Assembly: GCA_904066235.2 (NCBI GenBank)
Contig: CAJFCV020000004.1
Span: forward strand, 1,488,001 to 1,552,000
DNA length: 64,000 nt
Direction of reading: 5' to 3'
Origin: Bursaphelenchus xylophilus
Lineage: Eukaryota > Nematoda > Chromadorea > Rhabditida > Aphelenchoididae
Shown here in pieces: positions 48,025 to 56,800 of this stretch; the first letter of the stretch is position 1, and the number at the start of each line of letters is the position of its first letter. The notes under the pieces were generated by a model. That model searched no databases. It was not told the origin of the DNA and saw nothing but the letters and a program-made list of their open reading frames with translations. A program made the position numbers and the translations under genes.

Positions 48025-48347
48025 TCAGATATCCTCGGAGAGTCTCTTATGACTTCCCCTTCTTCGATAAAAAATGTAAAAATTGAAAAGGATGAGGATC
48101 ACGATAACAGCTAGCAGCACCCAGATTACGATCACCAAATTGTTATTCTTCGAAACCAGCGTATCCAATCCTTCAAAATTTTTCGGCAAACATGTTATCG
48201 CCAAATTCGGTCTTTGGGCAAAAGACATACAGTCTTCATCTTCTTCACAAGGACCCGAAATACCACAGGAGCCATTTAAATCCCCCTTGAACTTGATCTG
48301 AAAACAGAATAAAAATGTCGAAAACAGCATACCATACGGGTACTCAT
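48025..48347 (-). CDS. Small single-pass membrane protein
   Basis: Preferred model: exons 48333-48347 and 48025-48297 separated by a 35-bp GT-AG intron, giving 95 residues. The N-terminal half has four cysteines in a CGISGPC...C...C arrangement. A strong transmembrane segment follows (VIVIWVLLAVIVILILFNFYI), then a short basic tail (YRRRGSHKRL). Alternatively, translation could begin at 48330 inside the would-be intron, replacing the first five residues with a hydrophobic start. It lies downstream of the major capsid gene in the same orientation. A virion membrane or envelope protein is possible, by inference only. Confidence 0.6.
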
Positions 48348-48566
48348 GAAGCGCTCAGTATCCGGTGTCGACCAGAGTATGTTTCACTGAAAAATAATAC
48401 AATTATAAGATAACCGAATGAATCGCGACAACAAAAAAAAAAAAAACATTTTTTATTTCTCGACATTTTTTTCTTTGTATTTTTTTTTTGCGGTAAAAAG
48501 ACACAATGCCATAAAAAAGTTTTGTTGCCAATTCCGAGGGATTTTCAAACTAACATTTTCTATTTT

Positions 48567-49883
48567 TTATACGCTGTAGGACATTTGAACGTTTCGGTTA
48601 TTATCGACAAGCATTGTGGCGTCATATTCGATCATAGCAATCAGGCTAAGACCTGATTCCCCGACGGGAGTGTTAAAAGCAAGTCTTAACGAAACAGGTC
48701 CGTTTCTGATCAAGTCCATGCAGTTGTCATCTTCTAAGGTTGTTGTCATATTCAAGACAAAGATCGTAAAACCCTTTTTGTACATTTCCCTATCGATAGT
48801 GCATGAATAATCGGTAAATGCGAAACCCAAAGCCTCATTAAAATCATGATAGGCCCTAATAAAATTATCTTTTGTAAAATCCATTTCATAAGGGATGCAA
48901 GGGAATTGTTGACCATTAGCAGAGAGAGTAACGGATCTTAGGTCACTGTGTACAAAATTAAAGGGAGACTTTTTCGAAGAGTCTTGGACATCAGGGTGAT
49001 TTGTTAAACCAAAAACAACCCTCCGAGGGACCTGGTCTGTACTTAAGGTTGTAACATATTCTTGTCTGCCTTGAGAAATGAAAAAGGATTTCAAATCCGT
49101 TTTCCTGATTGGATAGATTGCGGGATTTTTAATTAAAGTATTGGCAAATCCCATTCCCACACCATCGTTTAAATCCACAGTTTTCACATATAATTTACAG
49201 GAGGTTATGGTAAGACGGAACTGCGTTGCTTGATTTGTCACATTACTCTCAATACAAAACAAATTCTTTGCAGGCGTAATCTCCAACACAAGATCCGTGT
49301 GATTAAGCATTAATTTTGGAACATTTGCGAGCTCGCAGAAAAGCCTTGTTACAAAGTGCGCTTCCTGTCCTCCCACAAACATTGCGCGGCGCTTTTGGAA
49401 CCCCGAGTCCGTTTCATCGTTAAATTTTACACTATCATACCATCCCAGAGAGGAGAGATAAGTTTGACTGGCAGTTGAGGGGAAATTAAGCAAAAGGTCA
49501 AAGTAGGTTCTCCAGCTTTGTAAAGAATTTGAATGGTAAACCTCCTGGCCGTTTATTAGTAGTCTCATATTTTGAATAAAGGTTGCCCCAATGCCTTGGA
49601 TAGGAGCGACCTTATCATTGGCTTCAATATTTATCCAAGTTTGACCATTATCTGATGATTTTTGCATTTTCATCGATGTCATAAGAAAAGTTTTTGTCAA
49701 ATCAACAAAAGAGCTTCCAGGCATTACTTTAAATTGGTAAGGAGTTTCAGAAATTGGGTTTAGGGTTAAATATTCACTAAATTGGGAATGAGACGCTGAT
49801 ATATTTGTTTCGGGGACATTGAAAACATCGAGAGATGACGAAACACTCTCTTCACTTCGAGCATCAATCTTCTTAAACGACAT
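48567..49883 (-). CDS. Major capsid protein, double jelly-roll (Polinton type)
   Basis: A single exon of 438 residues. It fits the Polinton major capsid family in length, all-beta composition and position next to the penton/ATPase/protease set. Sequence features include an N-terminal SEYLTLNPISETPYQF segment and TFIQNMRLLINGQEVYHSN followed by W-R-T-Y-F-DLLLNFP. A late conserved stretch IRAYHDFNEALGF and a C-terminal LIAMIEYDATMLVDNNR complete it. Double-jelly-roll trimers build icosahedral shells in adenoviruses, virophages and predicted Polinton particles. A TATATAAAG box lies 40 nt before the ATG. No frameshift or stop is present. Confidence 0.9.
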   Translation of the reverse strand: MSFKKIDARSEESVSSSLDVFNVPETNISASHSQFSEYLTLNPISETPYQFKVMPGSSFVDLTKTFLMTSMKMQKSSDNGQTWINIEANDKVAPIQGIGATFIQNMRLLINGQEVYHSNSLQSWRTYFDLLLNFPSTASQTYLSSLGWYDSVKFNDETDSGFQKRRAMFVGGQEAHFVTRLFCELANVPKLMLNHTDLVLEITPAKNLFCIESNVTNQATQFRLTITSCKLYVKTVDLNDGVGMGFANTLIKNPAIYPIRKTDLKSFFISQGRQEYVTTLSTDQVPRRVVFGLTNHPDVQDSSKKSPFNFVHSDLRSVTLSANGQQFPCIPYEMDFTKDNFIRAYHDFNEALGFAFTDYSCTIDREMYKKGFTIFVLNMTTTLEDDNCMDLIRNGPVSLRLAFNTPVGESGLSLIAMIEYDATMLVDNNRNVQMSYSV

Positions 49884-49913
49884 GTTAATAATGAAGCAGT
49901 AAGGCCTAATGTT

Positions 49914-49926
49914 CCTTTATATACTG
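49914..49926 (-). promoter_or_regulatory. TATA box of the major capsid gene
   Basis: CAGTATATAAAGG on the minus strand. The first T of TATA is 40 nt from the ATG at 49883. Confidence 0.65.
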
Positions 49927-49927
49927 T

Positions 49928-50389
49928 TTAGTACATGCCAAACACATCGGTCCTTTTCTTCTTTATCATTCCTTTGCGCCCTGATGCCTTTCGTTTCCTT
50001 CCCTCCCCTTTATGCAAATATTTATTTGAAGCCTTGCGCAACAAATTCCGAGCTCCTTGTGAGGTGTTGCGAACCATTATGGTCTTCAAATCTTCACTCT
50101 GTGGTTGAGCCATATCTCCGAGAATACGACTCCCCGTTTCCAAGGCTTCTTTTCCCAAACTCTGCCCCGCAGCTTTCAAGACAGGAGCAAAATAACGCCA
50201 CACATTACCAAGAACTGATCCTAAGCCATGCCCTCTGTGTATTCTTCCCATCCCGCGATGAAACATTTTTCCCGCATAAAAGGGAGATGAAGAAAATCCA
50301 GAACCATATTGAAAACTTCTACCGTATTGAGTCTTGCCCTGAGGCGAAAAGTCGACTATTTTCGAAGAGTCAAAGGGTACAAGAACCAT
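49928..50389 (-). CDS. Basic Gly-rich Polinton protein, probable minor virion component
   Basis: Single exon, 153 residues. The first third is rich in Gly, Ser and aromatic residues, including SSSPFYAGKMFHRGMGR. A middle region follows (GLGSVLGNVWRYFAPVLKAAGQSLGKEALETGSRIL), and a strongly basic tail (GEGRKRKASGRKGMIKKKR) ends the protein. This three-part layout next to the major capsid gene is familiar from other Polintons. Its biochemical role is not established; the basic tail would suit DNA binding or a nuclear signal inside the particle. It has its own TATA box and does not overlap its neighbours. Confidence 0.75.
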   Translation of the reverse strand: MVLVPFDSSKIVDFSPQGKTQYGRSFQYGSGFSSSPFYAGKMFHRGMGRIHRGHGLGSVLGNVWRYFAPVLKAAGQSLGKEALETGSRILGDMAQPQSEDLKTIMVRNTSQGARNLLRKASNKYLHKGEGRKRKASGRKGMIKKKRTDVFGMY

Positions 50390-50418
50390 ATCTAGTGTCC
50401 AAATAAGTCAAAACATAC

Positions 50419-50432
50419 GTATTTATACTTTT
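50419..50432 (-). promoter_or_regulatory. TATA box of the basic virion-protein gene
   Basis: AAAGTATAAATACG on the minus strand, with the first T 39 nt from the ATG at 50389. Confidence 0.65.
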
Positions 50433-50563
50433 ATCTGCTTGCACCTCAACTGTAAGATCTATGACAAAACCAGAATCAAAAGTCTAGTGATTACAAAAAT
50501 TTTTATTGATGATTAACATTTTGTTTTGGACACAACAATATTTTTTTAAAAACCCACAATGTT

Positions 50564-50961
50564 TTATTCGTTGATATCGATCTCCTCAATGACCTTGCTA
50601 CGACATTGACAACATTTGTTCACACGGACCCCAATTAATCCTGAGCAAATGAGGATTAGAAGCTAAAATCGGTATAAAATGATATATTGAATTTGATCTT
50701 ACAGTGAAGAAGAAAGCAACTATTCCAAGGATTAAGCTAGCCAAGGGCCAGAATTTGATGGAGAAGTTCAAGAAACAATTTTCATCGAGCGTCTTTCCAA
50801 CATTATAATTAGAATCCAAGCATATAAGGGGTTCCAGATACCTTAAAAAGGACATTTTAAAAAATCATTAATGCAAAAAATTACCCAAAAGGACGATAAC
50901 AGTCAAAGTTGTTGGGACACGTACAATTGGTCCTCAAGAAATCTTGAATTCTCAGAGACAT
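50564..50961 (-). CDS. Small cysteine-rich single-pass membrane protein, 3 exons
   Basis: Exons 50885-50961, 50703-50841 and 50564-50662 join in phase across introns of 43 and 40 bp and give 104 residues. The N-terminal part has CTC, a further C-YR motif and three more cysteines before the membrane. One long hydrophobic segment (ASLILGIVAFFFTLLILICS) spans the second intron. A CC-Q-C cluster and an acidic tail (VIEEIDINE) follow. The frame is interrupted without splicing, so the exon model is needed to see the complete membrane segment. It is divergent to the ATPase gene and shares its promoter space. It may be a virion or entry-associated membrane protein, by inference only. Confidence 0.65.
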
Positions 50962-50990
50962 TTTGAAGAAACGAGCGTTAGACGGAGCAG

Positions 50991-51006
50991 AAAAAGTATT
51001 TAAGAC
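50991..51006. promoter_or_regulatory. Shared TATA-like element between divergent genes
   Basis: AAAAAGTATTTAAGAC. On the plus strand its first T is 39 nt before the ATPase ATG (51036). The complement TTAAATAC lies about 41 nt before the membrane-protein ATG (50961). Confidence 0.5.
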
Positions 51007-51035
51007 AGAAAAATTTTTGTATTTCGGGCTAAACA

Positions 51036-51665
51036 ATGGCTTTCTCTGCTACGGAGTTGAAACTTCACCTACCATCTGGTCTTTTATTAGGAGGTTCTTC
51101 AGGCAGCGGAAAGACGTCCTTAATGCTCCAAATTATAGAAAATGCGCGTAAAATTTTTGATCCCCCGCCAAAGGATGTGGTTTATTGTTATGGAGAGTTT
51201 GGAGAACATGTTACACATCTAGCAAAACAGGGAATTAAAGTTGTTTCAGGACTCCCGGATGATGAGCTAATAAAAAATTCAAAAAAACCTTTGCTCCTTG
51301 TGTTGGACGACCTGATTACATCGATAGACCCTCAGTACCTCACAGAGCTTTACACAAAGAAGGCGCATCATCAAAACTTGGGTGTGATTACATTGAGTCA
51401 ATCAATTTTCGAACCAAAACTCCGTGTTCCACGCATAAATTCCCAATATATCATTTTAATGAGAGCTCCGAACGCTGAACTTCAAGTACGAACACTAGGC
51501 TCACAAATTTTCCCCGGTAAAAAGGGATTTATGGAAGCATATCGTGATGCAACAAAGGAACAATTCGGCTATCTTTTAATCGATCTACATCCAAAGACAC
51601 CTGTTGATTTGAGACTACGTACAAACATTTTTTCGACAGACTCCATGGTGGTGTACAAAGTATAA
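51036..51665 (+). CDS. DNA-packaging ATPase (FtsK/HerA, A32-like)
   Basis: Single exon, 209 residues. It has a Walker A motif GGSSGSGKTS near residue 20, Walker B LLLVLDDL near residue 90 and a downstream sensor-like segment VITLSQSIF near residue 120. Length and motif order fit the Polinton/virophage packaging ATPases that pump genomes into preformed capsids. The plus-strand genes that follow (minor proteins and protease) form a virion cluster. Its stop codon region overlaps the next gene's TATA box. Confidence 0.9.
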   Translation: MAFSATELKLHLPSGLLLGGSSGSGKTSLMLQIIENARKIFDPPPKDVVYCYGEFGEHVTHLAKQGIKVVSGLPDDELIKNSKKPLLLVLDDLITSIDPQYLTELYTKKAHHQNLGVITLSQSIFEPKLRVPRINSQYIILMRAPNAELQVRTLGSQIFPGKKGFMEAYRDATKEQFGYLLIDLHPKTPVDLRLRTNIFSTDSMVVYKV

Positions 51666-51670
51666 ATAGC
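51657..51670 (+). promoter_or_regulatory. TATA box inside the ATPase 3' end
   Basis: AAAGTATAAATAGC, first T 36 nt before the ATG at 51697. It overlaps the last codons and stop of the ATPase gene. Confidence 0.65.
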
Positions 51671-51696
51671 AAAGAGAACAACCAAAAATCTAGTTT

Positions 51697-52023
51697 ATGA
51701 AGCTTATTCAAAAGCATGTCTTGTTTCTAAAAAAATTGGCGTCGTTCAAGAGTCCTGAAAGTCGAAAATTGTTTTTAAGTTCTTGCTCTCCAGAACAAGT
51801 CCAAGCAATTGTGGAGATCTGTTATAATCTTGTTCAAGGGAACATCCATTTAACTCCCCACCAAAGGAAAAAGTTGTTGCCATACGCTACCTTTATTCGC
51901 GAATTGAGTCGAAAAAGGTCTACCGCCTCGGGGCTTAAACATCTTCAGAAAGGAGCCGGTCTTCCATTTGCTGCCTTAATTATTCCTGCACTACTTGAAG
52001 CGTCGAGATTATTCCTAAAATGA
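51697..52023 (+). CDS. Small basic Polinton protein with hydrophobic C-terminus
   Basis: Single exon, 108 residues. It has an N-terminal helical basic region, then QVQAIVEICYNLVQGNIHL and TPHQRKKLLPYATFIREL. A C-terminal Gly/Ala/Leu-rich hydrophobic end closes it (KGAGLPFAALIIPALLEAS). This pattern recurs in Polintons beside capsid genes, where it may be a minor virion protein; I do not know its biochemical role. The TGA stop overlaps the next gene's ATG (ATGA at 52020-52023), which suggests a two-cistron transcript. Confidence 0.7.
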   Translation: MKLIQKHVLFLKKLASFKSPESRKLFLSSCSPEQVQAIVEICYNLVQGNIHLTPHQRKKLLPYATFIRELSRKRSTASGLKHLQKGAGLPFAALIIPALLEASRLFLK

Positions 52024-52952
52024 AAAAATTTTTCCTAGTGCCAGAGGATTTTTACAATAATATTCTAAACACAACAACCTCTGAAGATTTTTCTCAATCA
52101 AATGTCAACAAGACCTTGCATCAAAAAGGCAATGTGGGCACAAAGTATTTGAAATATAATCAACAAATGCCTGATTATCTTCGCAGAAAAAGAGAGATGG
52201 ATAATAAACCTGTTAAGGTTACTTTTGAAGATGGATCGACAGGGGCCAAAACGGGAAAATCAATCTCAAAAGTAGATGATGATGGAGCATACGGGGAACT
52301 GTTTGCCAAAATTTATAAGGAAGTTCAGAGAACTGCTGGGAAAACTCCGAGGGTTAGAATAAAACGTCGATTTGTCCCAAAACATTCTGAGAACCGGGAA
52401 GAAGAACATGAGCCCAATTCAGAACAAATCCCCGACCTCGAATCAGAACAATCCCCTGACCCCGAAAACGAAGAAGGCCATGAATTTTTTACACCTGTCA
52501 GCCGTAGAACCCCAAAAAATACGACTCCAAAAAGTGAACGCCAACCCTTTACGGGTTGGAAAGCCCTTCCTCCAATCACTCCTTCCAAAGCCTTAGAAAT
52601 TGCAAATTCTTTAAAAGGGAAACTCCGACGGGCCCCAGATACGTTTGGGATATCAGAAAAGGGATTCTTAAAAGATAAAAAAGGAAAAGCAACGACTTTT
52701 AATGCTGAAGCTCTTCTCAAACAGTGGGCCAAGAATCCTGTTGTTGGTGCTGACACCGTTCCCATCGATTTTCTAAATAAAATGTACAAGAATGAAGGTA
52801 CAAAGGATATGATTCATCAACTTATGAGCGGACGGACAAAGAGGGAGAGAAAGCAAGTAGCCCGAGGAGTTTTATTGAAAAGAAGACACTACAGATTCAA
52901 GGTTCTTTCGTGGAAGTATAAAAGCACACCGAAAGTTTTGAAAAGGCATTAA
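52020..52952 (+). CDS. Unidentified 310-residue Polinton protein
   Basis: Single exon. The start MKKFFLVPEDFYNNIL resembles the opening of a recurrent Polinton protein. The middle (residues about 115-190) is a low-complexity Glu/Pro/Ser/Asn stretch. The C-terminal third is basic and helical (WKALPPITPSK..., ...FNAEALLKQWAKNP..., then KRRHYRFKVLSWKYKSTPKVLKRH). The ATG overlaps the preceding stop by ATGA, and its own end contains the next TATA box. It is probably a virion-associated protein. The long opposite-strand frame here is a shadow. Confidence 0.65.
   Translation: MKKFFLVPEDFYNNILNTTTSEDFSQSNVNKTLHQKGNVGTKYLKYNQQMPDYLRRKREMDNKPVKVTFEDGSTGAKTGKSISKVDDDGAYGELFAKIYKEVQRTAGKTPRVRIKRRFVPKHSENREEEHEPNSEQIPDLESEQSPDPENEEGHEFFTPVSRRTPKNTTPKSERQPFTGWKALPPITPSKALEIANSLKGKLRRAPDTFGISEKGFLKDKKGKATTFNAEALLKQWAKNPVVGADTVPIDFLNKMYKNEGTKDMIHQLMSGRTKRERKQVARGVLLKRRHYRFKVLSWKYKSTPKVLKRH
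52912..52927 (+). promoter_or_regulatory. TATA box inside the preceding gene's 3' end
   Basis: GGAAGTATAAAAGCAC, first T 36 nt before the ATG at 52953. It lies within the coding sequence of the 310-residue gene. Confidence 0.65.
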
Positions 52953-53189
52953 ATGGATGTTTCAGTTCCTGAACTTCCCGACTCTTGCAATCGTTACAAC
53001 GAACTCATTTTTTGTGCTGTAAGCATAATTTACACTATTGTTTTGTTTGTATATTTTATTGTGCACGGACTTATAAATGGACGAAAACGAAATCCGAAGA
53101 ATAATCAAGCTGACGCCCTCGCTAGCTTCGAGCTTCTTAGACGTGCTTTCGATAGACCAAGTCAGTCTTCCCCCCAAGTACCCGTTTAG
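52953..53189 (+). CDS. Small type-III-like membrane protein overlapping the protease
   Basis: 78 residues. A short polar N-terminus with one Cys precedes a transmembrane segment (IFCAVSIIYTIVLFVYFIV). A basic patch (GRKRNPKN) and a polar tail follow. The gene begins at the base after the stop of the preceding gene, and its last 113 nt overlap the protease start in another frame. Constant spacing to a strong TATA box supports its start. Function unknown; a virion membrane role is a guess. Confidence 0.6.
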   Translation: MDVSVPELPDSCNRYNELIFCAVSIIYTIVLFVYFIVHGLINGRKRNPKNNQADALASFELLRRAFDRPSQSSPQVPV

Positions 53190-53514
53190 TGTCATATACA
53201 ATCTCGATAAGAGCTATGAGCCAGGTTCACATTGGGTCGCTTTGTACGGTGATTCTCAAAAAAGAGTGTTCTATTTCGACAGTTTTGGAGATCCGCCACC
53301 ACACGAAATTACAAGTAAATTTCCAAATACAAATTACTGGCAAAAGCCTGTCCAATCCTTGTTTTCATCAGCCTGCGGGCATTACTGTATTGCATATTTG
53401 ATCCTCAAAAATAGAGGTTTTTCGGATACATCAATTTATGGTACACTCTCCCATATTAGTGAGAAACAACTGAGGAATGTGATTAGACGCCTCGAGGGAA
53501 AATGGGGAGTATAA
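53077..53514 (+). CDS. Adenain-like cysteine protease
   Basis: 145 residues. The adenovirus-protease fold signature is visible: catalytic His in GSHWVALY (about residue 49), the acidic residue in FYFDSFGDPP, and Gln plus Cys in QSLFSSACGHYCIAYL (about residues 91-106). Polinton proteases of this class (family C5) are thought to mature capsid proteins. The start lies inside the membrane-protein gene and no TATA box is seen at the 36-40-nt position. It may therefore be expressed by leaky scanning or re-initiation from the upstream mRNA. Confidence 0.85.
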   Translation: MDENEIRRIIKLTPSLASSFLDVLSIDQVSLPPKYPFSVIYNLDKSYEPGSHWVALYGDSQKRVFYFDSFGDPPPHEITSKFPNTNYWQKPVQSLFSSACGHYCIAYLILKNRGFSDTSIYGTLSHISEKQLRNVIRRLEGKWGV

Positions 53515-53520
53515 AAGTGA
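53506..53520 (+). promoter_or_regulatory. TATA box at the protease 3' end
   Basis: GGAGTATAAAAGTGA, first T 36 nt before an ATG at 53546 and 55 nt before the ATG at 53565. It overlaps the protease stop codon. Confidence 0.65.
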
Positions 53521-53564
53521 TAGTTCTGGTTAGAAAAGACATTTAATGTCTAAAAAAAAACGTC

Positions 53565-53815
53565 ATGTCTTCTTCTGAGGAGGGTGGTTCGTCTTTTATT
53601 GGTATCCCCACTGATCTGGGTCAGAAAACGTAAGTATCTTTTAAAACTTTTTGTTTATTTCAAGTACTACCGTGTATCCGACGCCCTCGGGGCCATTCCT
53701 CTCAGTCCAAATAGTCCCAAACGAATCTTGGGCCATGTATGTATTTTACAATAATGGATCTTCACGTCATTTGATAACAATAATTTATTTACAAGAAGAA
53801 ATGTATGATTTATAA
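53565..53815 (+). CDS. Small two-exon protein with an upstream A9 run (possible frameshift)
   Basis: Exons 53565-53629 and 53665-53815 join across a 35-bp GT-AG intron to give 71 residues. The product has a Ser/Glu/Gly-rich start and a Thr/Pro-rich middle with no known motif. The TATA box predicts a start at 53546 instead. That ATG reads ten codons through a run of nine A and then stops; with one A fewer it would continue in the frame of this gene. So the real start may be 53546 with slippage, a mutation or a base-count error. Function unknown. Confidence 0.45.
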
Positions 53816-53845
53816 TATTATATAAAAAAAGTAATAAATAAATAA

Positions 53846-56800
53846 TCATTGTACATAACCGAATGGAAGAATAGTGACGTCGTCATTAGCAATATATCCC
53901 TTATCACAAACACCTTGATAAACTTTTTGTTTATCATTTGTAGTGAAAACTCCAACGTTCTTAATGGCGCGAATCTCGTCGTAGACAGCTGTTAAAGATT
54001 CTTGATATCCATCCAAAATAACTCGGTCAACCAGACCAGAAAAGGAGTCATAGTTAATGATCGAACATGTTTTTCCGTTTAAACTTATTCCGCGGAGTTT
54101 CAGATCATATTCCAACTCCCCAGTCACAACGTCCCTATATTTTAAGGCATATTGCTTGGCACCAAGTCCAAGAAACTCGAGGATATCCTTCCCTTTCTTC
54201 TCCAACTCCATATCTCCAAGGTAGTCTCCAGTCTTCAGAGGATACTCACCCGAAGCCTTATCAAAGGTGAAGATCAGACTATCTGAAAGATTGTTGTTGT
54301 TTTGCATGCACACCTACCTGTATCATAATACAGAATTTTTTCGCCTTTACTCTCCACCTGTTCAAAGAACGAGTAGAGATAGGTCCGGGCTTGGGCCGTG
54401 ATCCATGTAGGGATCAACAGATTTGAAAACTCCAGCGGGGTTGTGAATTCTTCAGAGGTCTTGAAGCTAATGTATATTTTATCATCCTCCACCAAATCAA
54501 CACTTTTGATCACATTGGTGGAGTTGTTGAGTATCTTGTAGAACTCGGTGGCAGTGGAACATACCACAGTCTAAAAATCAGATTACAAAAAATGTGCTCA
54601 TTCGTTACCTTGGGAAGATCCGTTCTCATACTCAATTTTCCCCATAAACTATTGAGATACAACTTGGAGATTGTTCGGAGAGCAGGATTTTTAGACCATT
54701 TGCCCTCGTCAATTTCAAACCCATATCTTCGCTTAATTTCCTCCTTGAATTGTTGATTTTTTGCCTCGTCATCATAAGGTTTTCCCGAAGCCTCAAGCTT
54801 GGTTTTTAAAAACCTATATACATAGGGTTTGAATAGGGCGTCCGACATTTCATTAAATTTCAAAATTTCGAATATTTTCTTGACTTTGTATCCCTTCCTG
54901 AGGGCATTTTTAAGTTCAACTGATGTTGTAGTTGTCAAAAAGGACCTCTCTTCCTCTCCATGTTCGCATACCAAGTTTTTGTTGTAGCTGGCTCCTTGAT
55001 TCTCCTGAGCACATGAATAACATAGAGGGTAGATTAACTTTTTGTTACAGGTAATCGGGAGGACAGGAAGCGCGAGATTCTGAGGAGGAAGAACAACAAC
55101 TTTATACAACCCATCATGCTCAATGTCTGCTTCAGATTCCCAATTCACATCATAATTTTGAATGTATAAGGGTGTAGGTATCCCTATGGGCATTGCATAG
55201 GTCGCCATGATATAAGGGTAAAGACTCTGAATGTCTGTGTATCCTATTCCTTTCCTTTCATTAGCGTTAAATTTGAGACATTGCGTAGCAGTTCGTCCAC
55301 CATGGAAGGCATCTCGGAGTCTGATAGAACCCGCCGAAAAGAATCTCTGCTCAAAATAAGCAGACATTTCGTCGTCCTCTTGTAACATTTTCCTAATCTC
55401 ACATTCCTTATAAACAAGGACTTCAAATCCCAAATCTTCGAGAGCTTTTACTCTTTTTTCTGTTTTTAGTAACCCTTCTTTTACAGATATTCCAGAGGGC
55501 AAACGGTCTCCGAGATCTTTACAACAATCTTTGCACCCGTGATAATAGCAACCATTTAGCTCCAATGCCAAAGGTTTCTCATTCTGCCTTTCCAAGAACC
55601 CATCTATCGAGATTTTGTGGACCTTTCCGTCGATGACAATCTCAACTCTATAAAAATTTTTTATTATTTTTGTTTTTGTTCTAACCTTTTTTCCCCATTA
55701 TCCCTAAATTGGAGATCTTTCATGTCCTTTTTGTCTCTCAGCCATCTGAAGAAAAGTAATGCCACTTTTGATTGTTGTATAAAATCTCCAAACCCAATAG
55801 TAGGAGTTCTGATGACGGTCCTTTCCTCCAGGTCTAACATTCGCCAGATTCTCAGACATGAAGAAGCAAGGGTTGGACAGTAGTATAATACATCGTCCGT
55901 AGGACAATGCTCTTGAATCATACTTCTAAACTTTACTAAGGCATGCAGCAGGATTCTGGTGTCTTGAATTCCATAATCGTACAACTGTTGTTTGAAGTTG
56001 AAAGGTTTATCCCGATTTTCTTCGTAAAAGTCAAGCAACTCTTGTCTTTTGTTCGCATTCAAACTGTCTGGACAATAATATTGAATATCCGGATGATGAG
56101 GGAGGTCAGCTTGATAGTGAGCAGGAGTGTTAAAGAGATGGGGGAATGTCCCCTTGGAATCAACTTCAAGACCCAAAGCCTTTGGCATCGATCCGAGAGG
56201 CATTTGGAGGTAATTAAAAGAGTCTGTAAATTTGACCTCTGTGAAAGCTCCAGCAGTTCCAGCGACATTAATTGTGTAATATTTGGCCCCTGTCAAGATC
56301 ATATCGATCTTGGAGATGGCTGAAAAAAATATTTGAATTTGTTGCAATGACCTACTCTTGTCTTTGTTTATTTCTTTCATGAGCAAATGACAATCGAATT
56401 TGCCTCCGAAATGTGCTATTGCGAGGACTGGTATCTTTTTTGCGCAACTTTTTAGATACTCCCATACGTCTTTGACAACATTTTCGGAGTCACCATGAGG
56501 AATACTAAACGTCTTTAGATGCTCTCCACATTTTTCACATGGAGTCTCTTCGTCTCTCCATTTACCGTTTGCCATACAAGTTGTACAGGCCTTGTGAATT
56601 GATGCGAAATTTACAGAGTGTTGACTTCTGTTCGAGTTATCGTTCAAAGGAGTGGTGGTAGTTTCAAAGTCAAAGGCACACAAGTTGTAGTTGACAGGTT
56701 TTTTAGGCACAGGTATGGGGTTGACGTAACACTCACTCCCGACTTCGTGAAAGCCTCGGCATGACACGCAAAAACTTAATCCACATAAATGCCCATTCTT

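Noticed and set aside
52325..52789. 154-residue frame opposite the 310-residue Maverick gene
   Set aside because: Shadow of the plus-strand gene; low-complexity Ser/Phe composition from the complementary strand.
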